Below are positions 14,708-22,337 of a stretch of 23,583 nt of DNA, piece after piece. The stretch is from Lachnospiraceae bacterium (lineage in GTDB: Bacteria > Bacillota > Clostridia > Lachnospirales > Lachnospiraceae). A program made the position numbers and the translations under genes. The DNA lies in NCBI GenBank assembly GCA_021199405.1, contig JAJQID010000279.1, positions 1-23,583 of the forward strand. The letters are read 5' to 3'. The notes under the pieces are model-generated. The model was not told the DNA's origin. It saw nothing but the letters and a program-made list of their open reading frames with translations, and did not search any database. Each line of letters begins with the position of its first letter. The stretch's first letter is position 1.

Positions 14708-15256
14708 TTACGCACTTGCTGTTTCCAGGGCTTCGTCTGTTTTGCCGCCTGCTTCTTCTATGTCAGCTATGGCTGGCGATGTGATTTCCGGCGCCTGTCC
14801 ATCTTCTATGACCTGTGCCATTTCCAATTCCTCTTCCAACGGTTCTTCCACTGATTCCTCAATAAGCGGTGCTTCAGTTTCAGGCTCCGCGGAAGGCGTG
14901 TTGTCGGAACTGCCCGGTTTCTTTTTGCCGTTTAAATTCTTCGATACGACTCCTTCTGTTGATCTCTGTAAATCCTTTACAGTATCGTCAAAAGGTTTCG
15001 TAATCTCACTCACGGTGCCGGTGACTTCCTTTGACAGTTCGTTAAAGGGCTGGGTGATCTCCTTAAGCGGTTCCTGCAGCTCCTGCAGGGGTTCCACTAC
15101 AGTTTCCCGCAGCTCCTCTGTCATCGAGCCCAGATAAACCCTCAGGACCCGCATCCATTTGCCCGCCTTACGCGCCAGAATAATCGTGCGCTCAGGACCA
15201 ATCACCAGAATTGCGATGACCAGGACGACGATAAGTTCCAACCCACCTATCTTCAT
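14708..15256 (-). CDS. tatB: Sec-independent protein translocase TatB
   Basis: 182 aa. A short periplasm-side start and one membrane helix (about 5-20) lead to GPER (20-23), followed by a basic amphipathic helix (ARKAGKWMRVLRVYLG) and a long helical stretch with repeated LQEPLKEITQPF-type segments. The C-terminal third is acidic (EESVEEPLEEELEMAQ). GPER rather than FGPKQLP favours TatB over TatA. It hands substrates to TatC. ATG 15256 starts the recognisable protein; AGGAGG is 12 bases away, a long gap. The in-frame extension to 15316 lacks membrane or Tat character. Confidence 0.88.
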   Translation of the reverse strand: MKIGGLELIVVLVIAILVIGPERTIILARKAGKWMRVLRVYLGSMTEELRETVVEPLQELQEPLKEITQPFNELSKEVTGTVSEITKPFDDTVKDLQRSTEGVVSKNLNGKKKPGSSDNTPSAEPETEAPLIEESVEEPLEEELEMAQVIEDGQAPEITSPAIADIEEAGGKTDEALETASA

Positions 15257-15356
15257 CCTCCAGACTTCCCTCCTTTCTCCCGGAATGACCGGATATTTTA
15301 TATAAAAGCTGCCCATCCGTAAGGTGGAACAGAGCTTTCCGCATTTTTACTTTCCA

Positions 15357-16670
15357 TCACCATCCAGTGGGAATACTGTCAACCTCAACCTCTATGACCC
15401 TGCAATGCTCCCTTACAAAATTGTAAGCCTGTTCCTGCTGCAGCTTCTCCGTCACGTTCTCCACCCCGCCCATATACTTCAGGGCGGTTTCATAGGGAAG
15501 CTTGGAGTTGGTCATAAAATTCTTTACCTTCTTATCAATGGCCTCCTGGGAAACCTCCAGCTTCTCCTTACGCAGAATATAATCCAGAGCAATCGATACA
15601 CGCACCTGCAGATCCGCAACAGGAGTAACCTCCTTCTTGAAGTCATCCAGCGTCTGGTGGCGTTCCTCCAGAACCTGCTGCATCTTCTTGCGTTGCTGCG
15701 CTGCAAACTGTGCCAGCGAGCGTACAAAGCCATCTATGCTGACCTCGAGCATGGAGGCGGGAACCGGACAGGTGACGAGCGAGGACAGCTTTCTCTGGAG
15801 ATTCCGGTCAAATGCGCGCTCGCTTCTCGCGTCATTGCTCTTCTGAAGCCTGGTTCGCTGCAGCTCGCGGAACTCCGCCACTGTCTCCGCCCCCTTCACA
15901 TTCTCCTTCACAAACTCATCCGTGCACTCCCGAATTTCACGCACATAGACACCGCGCAGACAGACATGGAGATCCAGCGTTTTGCCTCGAAGTGCCTTCC
16001 GCTGAAACGTCTCCGGCATGGTCAGGCTCAGATCCAGCTCCTCCCCGGCCTTATGACCCTCCAGCGCTTCATCCAGACCGGCAAATAAAGCTCCGCTTCC
16101 CATCTTGAAACGTCTCTTGTCGCAATGATTGAACTCAAACGGCTCCCCGTTGCAGGTTCCGTCAAAGCTCACCTCAGCCGTATCTCCCATGCGCGCTTCT
16201 CTCTCAACCTCATGCACCCAGGGATGTCCCTTCATATACAGCTTTACCGCTTCATCGATTTCCGTCTCTGAAACCGTCTTTACCGGCTTCTCCACCTCAA
16301 GCCCTGTATAGTCAAAATCAGCGACTTTCGGATAGATCACCATGCTCACGGAAGCACAGAGCGTCGACAGATCTGCCGTTGTAATATTGATATCCGGCTT
16401 GGTCAGCTGAAAATAATCATGCTCCCCGCATACCTGCTTAATCGCCTCAGACAAAAACTCATTGACAGCCTGATCAATCATCGGCTGTCCGTATGTATTA
16501 TATGCAATCGAAAGCGGTGCATTTCCCGGACGATATCCCTGAACCGGCTTCTGCTTCTGCATGGCTTCGGATACACGGTTTAACGCTTCCTTCCACTGTG
16601 CTCCGTCTTCCTTAATTTCAAAAGCGACTGTACCGTCCTGCCGCTCCTCCAGATTTTGAATCTCTATCAT
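15357..16670 (-). CDS. Trigger-factor-like chaperone with FKBP-type PPIase domain
   Basis: 437 aa, the length of trigger factor. The ribosome-binding domain keeps a variant signature GYRPGNAP (45-52) in place of GFRxGKxP. The FKBP-type domain (about 160-245) reads GDTAEVSFDGTCNGE, FKMGSGALFAGLDEALEGHKAGE and ends LDLHVCLRGVYV. The C-terminal helical domain is long. It is divergent, and tig normally sits beside clpP/clpX rather than tat genes, so it is probably a paralogue dedicated to exported proteins. ATG 16670 has AAAGGAG at a 12-base gap, longer than usual. A good promoter lies at 16701-16729. It is the first gene of the probable tat operon (100-base gap to tatB). Confidence 0.85.
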   Translation of the reverse strand: MIEIQNLEERQDGTVAFEIKEDGAQWKEALNRVSEAMQKQKPVQGYRPGNAPLSIAYNTYGQPMIDQAVNEFLSEAIKQVCGEHDYFQLTKPDINITTADLSTLCASVSMVIYPKVADFDYTGLEVEKPVKTVSETEIDEAVKLYMKGHPWVHEVEREARMGDTAEVSFDGTCNGEPFEFNHCDKRRFKMGSGALFAGLDEALEGHKAGEELDLSLTMPETFQRKALRGKTLDLHVCLRGVYVREIRECTDEFVKENVKGAETVAEFRELQRTRLQKSNDARSERAFDRNLQRKLSSLVTCPVPASMLEVSIDGFVRSLAQFAAQQRKKMQQVLEERHQTLDDFKKEVTPVADLQVRVSIALDYILRKEKLEVSQEAIDKKVKNFMTNSKLPYETALKYMGGVENVTEKLQQEQAYNFVREHCRVIEVEVDSIPTGW

Positions 16671-16700
16671 TTCTACAGCAATCTCCTTTAAATTTTTTCT

Positions 16701-16729
16701 ATTTTACATCAAGATCACGAAATTGTAAA
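16701..16729 (-). promoter_or_regulatory. Sigma-A-type promoter of the trigger-factor-like/tat operon
   Basis: On the minus strand TTTACA (16729-16724) and TAAAAT (16706-16701) are spaced by exactly 17 bases, each one base off consensus. The predicted start near 16694 precedes the ATG by about 25 bases. Confidence 0.65.
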
Positions 16730-16817
16730 TAGAAATCGACAGATTATTGTACCTCTCATACTCTCCAAATCATGGATTCCCGGGATATTCAACCAGCAAA
16801 ATTTCCTTTCCTGGGGG

Positions 16818-16846
16818 TTTCAAGCGTTCCAAAATCATGTTATACT
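16818..16846 (+). promoter_or_regulatory. Extended -10 promoter upstream of mutS2
   Basis: TGTTATACT at 16838-16846 is an extended -10 (TGnTATAAT type). TTTCAA (16818-16823) sits 17 bases upstream as a weak -35. Transcription would begin near 16853, directly in front of the structured element at 16858, so that element would be the 5' end of the mutS2 mRNA. Confidence 0.6.
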
Positions 16847-16857
16847 GTATGATATCA

Positions 16858-17027
16858 GGGTCGAAAGGTCAGTAATGGAACGCTAGCGTTCCAATTACTG
16901 ACTTTGCGACCCGCCAAAACATGAGAAAGTAGCCATTTTTCGAAGAAAAATGAGCTGCAAAGCATGCCCTACGGGTAGGATTTCGAATGTTTTGAGGATT
17001 TCGGGAGCGCAAAGCGCGAAGAAATCC
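16858..17027 (+). ncRNA. Structured repeat copy 2, putative 5'-UTR RNA of mutS2
   Basis: In order: a 55-nt hairpin 16858-16912 closed by GGGTCG/CGACCC, with GTCAGTAAT/ATTACTGAC around the palindrome GGAACGCTAGCGTTCC; a closing stem AAAACAT (16916-16922) with ATGTTTT (16987-16993); inside it GAGAAAGTAGC, hairpin CATTTTTC-GAA-GAAAAATG (16934-16952), then AGCTGC, plus a small CCTA/TAGG hairpin; finally GGATTTC-GGGA-GCGC-AAA-GCGC-GAA-GAAATCC (16996-17027). It matches copy 1 (9932-10086, minus) in motif and architecture while the stem sequences differ. It ends 70 nt before the mutS2 ATG. Confidence 0.65.
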
Positions 17028-17097
17028 GGGGTATCATATGGGGCAAATACTTTTGACCCCAACAACATACTGTAGGAAACACTTTCCGGAGAATATC

Positions 17098-19473
17098 ATG
17101 AATAAAAAAGGACTGCAAATTTTAGAATATCCCAAAATCATCGCCATGCTCTCCGAACGGGCAGGCTCCGCTCCCGGCAAGGCTATGTGCCAGGCGCTGA
17201 TGCCCTCGGATGACCTGGAGACTGTCAACAAAACACAGGAGCAAACCGCGGATGCATTAGCCCGCCTGTTTGCCCAGGGCAAAATTTCCTTTGGCAGCAA
17301 CCGGGATCTGGGCTTTGCCGTCAGGTCTCTGGAAGTTGGCAGCACCCTTTCCATCCCGGAGCTTTTAGGCATCGCCGGAATGCTGGAAAACGCGGCCAGG
17401 GTCAAAAGCTACGGCAAAAAGACAAAGGAGGACGCCCCTGATGATTCTCTGACGGAGCTGTTCGAGGGGCTGCAGCCTCTGCCACAGCTTTCCTCAGAAA
17501 TCCGCCGGTGTATTCTCTCCGAGGATGAGATCTCCGACGATGCCTCCTCCGCATTAAAGCACATCCGCCGCCAGATCCGGCTCACCACGGAGCGGATTCA
17601 CACCCAGTTAAACAACATGGTCAACGGTCCCATGCGGGGTATGCTGCAGGATGCGGTCATTACCATGCGTGACAACCGCTACTGCCTGCCTGTGAAGGCG
17701 GAATATAAGGGACAGGTCTCCGGCATGGTTCACGACCAGTCCGCCACCGGCTCCACCTTTTTCATTGAGCCTGCTGCCGTCGTATCCTTCAATAACCAGA
17801 TCCGGGAGCTGGAGCTTCAGGAGCAGGAGGAGATTCACGCTATTCTTGCCGATCTCAGCGCCCAGGCCGGCGCATACACTGCGGAGCTTCTGCAAAATCA
17901 GAAGCTTCTGACTCTGCTTGATTTTATTTTCGCCAAAGCCCTTCTGGCCATGGATATGAACGCCACCCGTCCCTTATTTAACACGGAGCATTCTATCCGC
18001 ATCCGAAGCGGCCGACATCCCCTGCTTGACAAAAAGACGGTGGTTCCCATTGACATCAGCCTGGGGCAGGACTTCGACCTGCTGATCATCACCGGCCCCA
18101 ACACCGGCGGCAAAACCGTCTCCCTGAAAACCGTGGGACTGTTCACCCTGATGGGACAGGCAGGACTGCACATTCCGGCTCTGGACCGTTCCGAGCTGGG
18201 TTTATTTACCAAAGTATACGCAGATATCGGGGATGAGCAGAGCATCGAGCAGAGCCTGAGCACCTTCTCCTCCCACATGACCAATATTGTTTCCATATTA
18301 AAATACGCGGATGCAGACAGCCTGTGCCTGTTCGATGAGCTGGGAGCAGGCACCGATCCCACCGAGGGAGCGGCCCTGGCCATCGCCATTTTAAATTATC
18401 TCCATGACCGGGGGATCCGCACCATGGCCACCACTCACTACAGCGAGCTGAAGCTTTACGCTCTTTCCACCCCTTTCGTGGAAAATGCCAGCTGCGAGTT
18501 TGACGTGGCCAGCCTCAGGCCCACCTATCGCCTGCTCATCGGCATCCCCGGCAAGAGCAATGCTTTCGCCATCTCCCGTCGCCTGGGACTGCCTCAGAAG
18601 ATCATTGATGCGGCCAAAGAACAGATCAGCTCGGAAAAGGAAAGCTTTGAAGATGTCATTTCCAATCTGGAACAGAGCCGCAGGGATCTGGAGCGGGATC
18701 AGAAGGAAATCCAGACCTGCAAGGCGGAAATCAAGGCATTGAAGGATCAGCTGGACGCCAAACAGGCAAAACTGGACGCCTCGAAAGACAAAATTTTAAG
18801 GGAAGCCAATGAACAGGCCCGGGCCATTTTGCAGGAGGCCAAGGATACCGCCGATGAGACCATCCGGGAAATGAACAGATCCCGGTCCACCACTGTGGGA
18901 GATCTGGAAAAGCAGCGGCAGAAGCTGCGTGAAAAAATTGACCGTCAAAATGAAAAGCTGGCTGTAAAAAGCCAAAAGCCTGACGCCGCTGACCGTCCTC
19001 TGACAACGAAAGACATTCAGCTGGGCACCCCGATCCGGGTTATTTCCAGCGGTTTATCCGGCACTGTCTATTCTCTGCCGGACAAAAAGGGCAACCTGTT
19101 TATTCAGTGCGGTATTTTGCAGACCCAGGTCAATATCAAAGATCTGGTATTAGCCAAAGAAGAACCCGCCACGACAGCGCGCCCGCAAAAAAGCGGCGCC
19201 AGCTCCATCCGGGTCTCCAAATCCCTGTCCGTCTCTCCGGAAATCAATCTGTTGGGATGTACAGTGGACGAAGCGATCTCCAGACTGGACAAATATCTGG
19301 ACGACGCCTACCTTTCTCATTTACAAAGTGTGCGCATTGTCCACGGCAAGGGAACCGGCGCGCTGAGAAACGCGGTGCATCAGCACCTGAAACGCACCTC
19401 TTATATTATATCCTACCGGCTGGGAGAAGCCGGGGAGGGAGATTCCGGCGTAACCATCGCGGAATTCCGATAA
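17098..19473 (+). CDS. mutS2: MutS2 ATPase with C-terminal Smr domain
   Basis: 791 aa, close to B. subtilis MutS2 (785). It has core and lever helices (1-290), the ABC-type ATPase with Walker A GPNTGGKT (333-340), Walker B LCLFDELGAGTDP (409-421, D413/E414) and TTHYSELK, a coiled coil (510-625), a KOW-like segment (about 640-690) and Smr (715-791) with HGKG (749-752). MutS2 proteins suppress recombination and rescue collided ribosomes. The Smr LDLRG motif reads INLLG here, losing the D and R linked to nuclease activity. ATG 17098 has GGAG six bases upstream; the frame extension to 17038 overlaps the leader. The gene probably has a structured 5' leader. Confidence 0.95.
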   Translation: MNKKGLQILEYPKIIAMLSERAGSAPGKAMCQALMPSDDLETVNKTQEQTADALARLFAQGKISFGSNRDLGFAVRSLEVGSTLSIPELLGIAGMLENAARVKSYGKKTKEDAPDDSLTELFEGLQPLPQLSSEIRRCILSEDEISDDASSALKHIRRQIRLTTERIHTQLNNMVNGPMRGMLQDAVITMRDNRYCLPVKAEYKGQVSGMVHDQSATGSTFFIEPAAVVSFNNQIRELELQEQEEIHAILADLSAQAGAYTAELLQNQKLLTLLDFIFAKALLAMDMNATRPLFNTEHSIRIRSGRHPLLDKKTVVPIDISLGQDFDLLIITGPNTGGKTVSLKTVGLFTLMGQAGLHIPALDRSELGLFTKVYADIGDEQSIEQSLSTFSSHMTNIVSILKYADADSLCLFDELGAGTDPTEGAALAIAILNYLHDRGIRTMATTHYSELKLYALSTPFVENASCEFDVASLRPTYRLLIGIPGKSNAFAISRRLGLPQKIIDAAKEQISSEKESFEDVISNLEQSRRDLERDQKEIQTCKAEIKALKDQLDAKQAKLDASKDKILREANEQARAILQEAKDTADETIREMNRSRSTTVGDLEKQRQKLREKIDRQNEKLAVKSQKPDAADRPLTTKDIQLGTPIRVISSGLSGTVYSLPDKKGNLFIQCGILQTQVNIKDLVLAKEEPATTARPQKSGASSIRVSKSLSVSPEINLLGCTVDEAISRLDKYLDDAYLSHLQSVRIVHGKGTGALRNAVHQHLKRTSYIISYRLGEAGEGDSGVTIAEFR

Positions 19474-19573
19474 GCTACCCAGAGCTTTTTATCAGAGCCG
19501 CCGGGCTAAGGAACTGTTGCAAAAGCCTTCCGGCCTGACGGCGGCAAACAGGTACCGAAAACAGGAGAACAAT

Positions 19574-20275
19574 ATGACCACAAAACAGAAAATTTTAATC
19601 GTGGATGATGACCAGAATATTGCGGAGCTGATCAGTCTTTATCTCACGAAAGAATGCTTTGACACCCAGATCGCCGGCGATGGGGAAAGTGCCCTGGCCG
19701 CCCATAGGACCTTTCGCCCGGATCTGATTTTACTGGATCTGATGCTTCCCGGCATCGACGGCTATCAGGTCTGCCGGGAAATCCGGGCTGTCTCCTCCAC
19801 GCCGATCATCATGCTCTCCGCCAAAGGAGAGGTTTTCGACAAAGTGCTGGGGCTGGAGCTGGGAGCTGATGATTACATGGAAAAGCCCTTTGATTCCAAG
19901 GAGCTGGTGGCCCGGGTCAAGGCAGTGTTGCGCCGCTGCAAGCCTGTGCTGAAGGAGGAGCCCGAGGCCGATGTCAAGGCAGTGTCCTATCCTGACCTGA
20001 CCGTCAGCCTGACCAACTATTCCGTCACCTACATGGGCTCCAACATCGATATGCCGCCCAAGGAGCTGGAGCTGCTCTATTTCCTGGCTTCCTCTCCCAA
20101 TCACGTGTTCACCAGAGAGCAGCTGCTTGACCAGATCTGGGGCTATGAGTACATGGGCGATACCCGGACGGTGGACGTCCATATCAAACGTCTGCGGGAA
20201 AAAATCAAGGATCACCCAAACTGGAGAATCGCCACCATCTGGGGAATTGGCTATAAATTTGAGACCAAACAATAA
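19574..20275 (+). CDS. OmpR/PhoB-family response regulator
   Basis: 233 aa. The receiver domain (1-120) shows the acidic pocket D11/D12, phosphoacceptor D55 (LILLDLMLPGIDGYQ), S82 in place of Thr, and K104 (MEKPF). The winged-helix DNA-binding domain (about 140-230) shows FTREQLLDQIWGYEY, TRTVDVHIKRLREKI and the terminal wing GIGYKF. It is the partner of the histidine kinase 18 bases downstream. AGGAG stands six bases before ATG 19574; the in-frame ATG at 19517 lacks one. The 100-base gap from mutS2 shows no clear terminator, so read-through is possible. Target genes cannot be told from the sequence. Confidence 0.95.
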   Translation: MTTKQKILIVDDDQNIAELISLYLTKECFDTQIAGDGESALAAHRTFRPDLILLDLMLPGIDGYQVCREIRAVSSTPIIMLSAKGEVFDKVLGLELGADDYMEKPFDSKELVARVKAVLRRCKPVLKEEPEADVKAVSYPDLTVSLTNYSVTYMGSNIDMPPKELELLYFLASSPNHVFTREQLLDQIWGYEYMGDTRTVDVHIKRLREKIKDHPNWRIATIWGIGYKFETKQ

Positions 20276-20293
20276 TTTCATGCGGGAGGTACT

Positions 20294-21718
20294 ATGAGAC
20301 GACGCAGCATCTACTGGAATTTTTTGTTGGGATATGTGATATACGGCGTATTCGGCTATCTGGCCATTTCCTTCTTTATGCCGGAGGTACTGACCCGTTA
20401 TTTCGAAAAAAAACAGGCCTATGCCCTGTATCAGGAAGCCACCATGATCGCCGACACCTACGCCTCCAAGCTCTACACCAGCGAGGTTTCCTTAGAGAGC
20501 GTCAAATCGCAGCTGGACACCTTCTCCGCCTTTTCCAGTGCTGAGATCTGGATATTAAACCCCAGCGGACGCATGGTGCTCAACTCCTCCCTGGTTCTGG
20601 ATGTAGACGATGTGATTATCGTGGAAAATTTCGACACCTCGTCCCTGGCCGGGAATTATTATACCACAGGCACCTTTTTTGATTATTTTGAGGAAGAACA
20701 GCTCAGCGTACTGGCGCCCATCACCACCGAGAATAATTACCAGATCAACGGCTACGTGGTGATCCATTATCCTTATTCCAATATTGTACAGAGCTACAAC
20801 GACATTCAGGGCTTTATGTTTATGATATTCGCGATTTTGCTGGCTCTTTCCCTGATCATTCTTCTCTTTTTTACCTTCTTCGTCTATATTCCGCTGCGCA
20901 GGATTACGATTGCCACAGAGCAGTACGCTTCCGGTAATTACCACTATGAGCTTCAGCCGGAAAGCAACGATGAGCTGGGGTATCTGGCCAGCATTCTTTC
21001 CTATATGGCCGGAGAAATTGCCCGCTCGGAGGACGACCAGAAAAAGTTCATTGCCAATGTCAGCCACGATTTTCGTTCTCCCCTGACCTCCATTCAGGGC
21101 TATCTGCAGGCCATGCTGGACGGCACCATTCCTCCGGAGCTTCACGAAAAATACATCCAGATCGTTCTCAATGAAACCCAGCGTCTGACCAAACTGACCA
21201 ATTCCCTTTTACAGCTGAATAATCTGAATACGAAAGGGATGCTTTTAGAGCGCACAGATTTTGATATCAACGCGGTGATCCGGAATGTGGCCGCTTCCTT
21301 TGAAGGCACCTGTACTCAAAAGGACATTCGATTACAGCTGATTCTGACCGGCGAAGAGCTGTATGTCAACGCCGATATGGAAAAAATTCAGCAGGTGCTC
21401 TACAACCTGCTGGACAACGCCATCAAATTCAGCCACAGTCATTCCAAAATCCAGATCGAAGCCACGGAGAAAAAAAATAAGCTTTATGTCTCCGTCAAGG
21501 ATTACGGAATCGGAATTCCCAAGGAGGAGCTGAGTCTGGTCTGGGAACGGTTTTATAAATCCGACAACTCCCGGGGCAAGGACAAGAAAGGGACCGGACT
21601 GGGGCTTTCTATTACGAAGGAAATCATCCGGTCTCACGGGGAACACATCAATGTGATCAGCACGCTGGGGGCAGGAACAGAGTTTGTATTTACGCTGCCG
21701 GTGGCGGAGGAGGAGTAG
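20294..21718 (+). CDS. Membrane sensor histidine kinase
   Basis: 474 aa. TM1 (about 8-29) and TM2 (about 173-200) frame an extracytoplasmic sensor region of about 140 residues with mixed alpha/beta, PDC-like character. Then come HAMP (about 200-250), the HisKA box with H258 (FIANVSHDFRSPLTSIQGY), the N box NLLDNAIKFS (N375), G1 DYGIGIP and G2 GTGLGLSI. It autophosphorylates H258 and passes phosphate to the adjacent regulator. GGGAGG stands just before ATG 20294. It is cotranscribed with the regulator. The ligand is not evident; there is no recognisable Cys-rich or PAS domain. Confidence 0.95.
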   Translation: MRRRSIYWNFLLGYVIYGVFGYLAISFFMPEVLTRYFEKKQAYALYQEATMIADTYASKLYTSEVSLESVKSQLDTFSAFSSAEIWILNPSGRMVLNSSLVLDVDDVIIVENFDTSSLAGNYYTTGTFFDYFEEEQLSVLAPITTENNYQINGYVVIHYPYSNIVQSYNDIQGFMFMIFAILLALSLIILLFFTFFVYIPLRRITIATEQYASGNYHYELQPESNDELGYLASILSYMAGEIARSEDDQKKFIANVSHDFRSPLTSIQGYLQAMLDGTIPPELHEKYIQIVLNETQRLTKLTNSLLQLNNLNTKGMLLERTDFDINAVIRNVAASFEGTCTQKDIRLQLILTGEELYVNADMEKIQQVLYNLLDNAIKFSHSHSKIQIEATEKKNKLYVSVKDYGIGIPKEELSLVWERFYKSDNSRGKDKKGTGLGLSITKEIIRSHGEHINVISTLGAGTEFVFTLPVAEEE

Positions 21719-21759
21719 GGCATTTTGACTTCATCTTAAGAATGTAAGATCCTACTCCT
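21711..21759. other. Hairpin at convergent gene ends
   Basis: AGGAGTAGG (21711-21719) pairs with CCTACTCCT (21751-21759), and inside it ATCTTA (21733-21738) pairs with TAAGAT (21745-21750). The outer arms include the kinase stop (21716-21718) and the trmL stop (21752-21754). There is no T-run, so its role as a bidirectional terminator is tentative. Confidence 0.45.
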
Positions 21760-22246
21760 TCCACTTAAGTCTGTGCAGATTTCCCCTGGCTTCCAGATCA
21801 GCGAAGCCCTGCTGACGCAGCGCCTCGTAGAGCACGATGGCCACAGAGTTGGACAGATTCAGGGAGCGAATCTGAGGGAGCATGGGGATCCGGATGCAGC
21901 TTTCCTCATGTTCCACCAGAATCTCCTCCGGAATACCGGCGCTTTCCTTTCCAAACATGATATAGTCGTCCGGTTCAAATTTCACCTCAGTATAGGATTG
22001 ATGAGCTTTCGTGGTGGCATACCAGATTTTTGCGTCCGGATGTTTTTCGATAAATTCCTGAAAGTTCATATAACGATGTACCTCCAGCTGCTCCCAGTAA
22101 TCCATACCCGCCCGCTTCAGCTGTTTTTCATCCAGGCGAAAGCCCAGAGGCTCGATTAAATGAAGGCTGGTGCCGGCGGCCACACAGGTGCGGCCAATGT
22201 TGCCGGTATTCTGCGGAATCTCCGGCTGATGTAAGATAATATGCAT
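21752..22246 (-). CDS. trmL: tRNA (cytidine/uridine-34-2'-O-)-methyltransferase TrmL
   Basis: 164 aa, the usual TrmL length, a single SPOUT domain. Motifs: HQPEIPQNTGNIGRTC at the start (motif 1), FGKESAGIPEEIL (motif 2) and IPMLPQIRSLNLSNSVAIVLYEALRQ (motif 3, knotted SAM site). It methylates the ribose of the wobble base 34 in tRNA-Leu isoacceptors. The start at 22246 is in the invariant MHIILHQPEIPQN context, with AAGGGTG about ten bases upstream. It converges on the kinase gene with a 33-base gap. Confidence 0.95.
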   Translation of the reverse strand: MHIILHQPEIPQNTGNIGRTCVAAGTSLHLIEPLGFRLDEKQLKRAGMDYWEQLEVHRYMNFQEFIEKHPDAKIWYATTKAHQSYTEVKFEPDDYIMFGKESAGIPEEILVEHEESCIRIPMLPQIRSLNLSNSVAIVLYEALRQQGFADLEARGNLHRLKWKE

Positions 22247-22296
22247 GCTTATAGTTCACCCTTCCTTTCATCATACGCTTTTTGCGCACAACGAAA

Positions 22297-22322
22297 CTGG
22301 CGGCCATTTCCGCAGCCGCCAG
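22297..22322 (-). terminator. Probable terminator of the aminotransferase gene
   Basis: CTGGCGGC (22297-22304) and GCCGCCAG (22315-22322) form a perfect 8-bp GC-rich stem. On the minus strand it is followed by TTTCGTTGTG, a weak T-rich tract. It begins 15 bases after the stop at 22338. Confidence 0.5.
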
Positions 22323-22337
22323 AAGATCATTTCATCA

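Noticed and set aside
16858..17027. T-box or other classic riboswitch
   Set aside because: No T-box antiterminator sequence, no terminator before the gene, and mutS2 is not a typical target.
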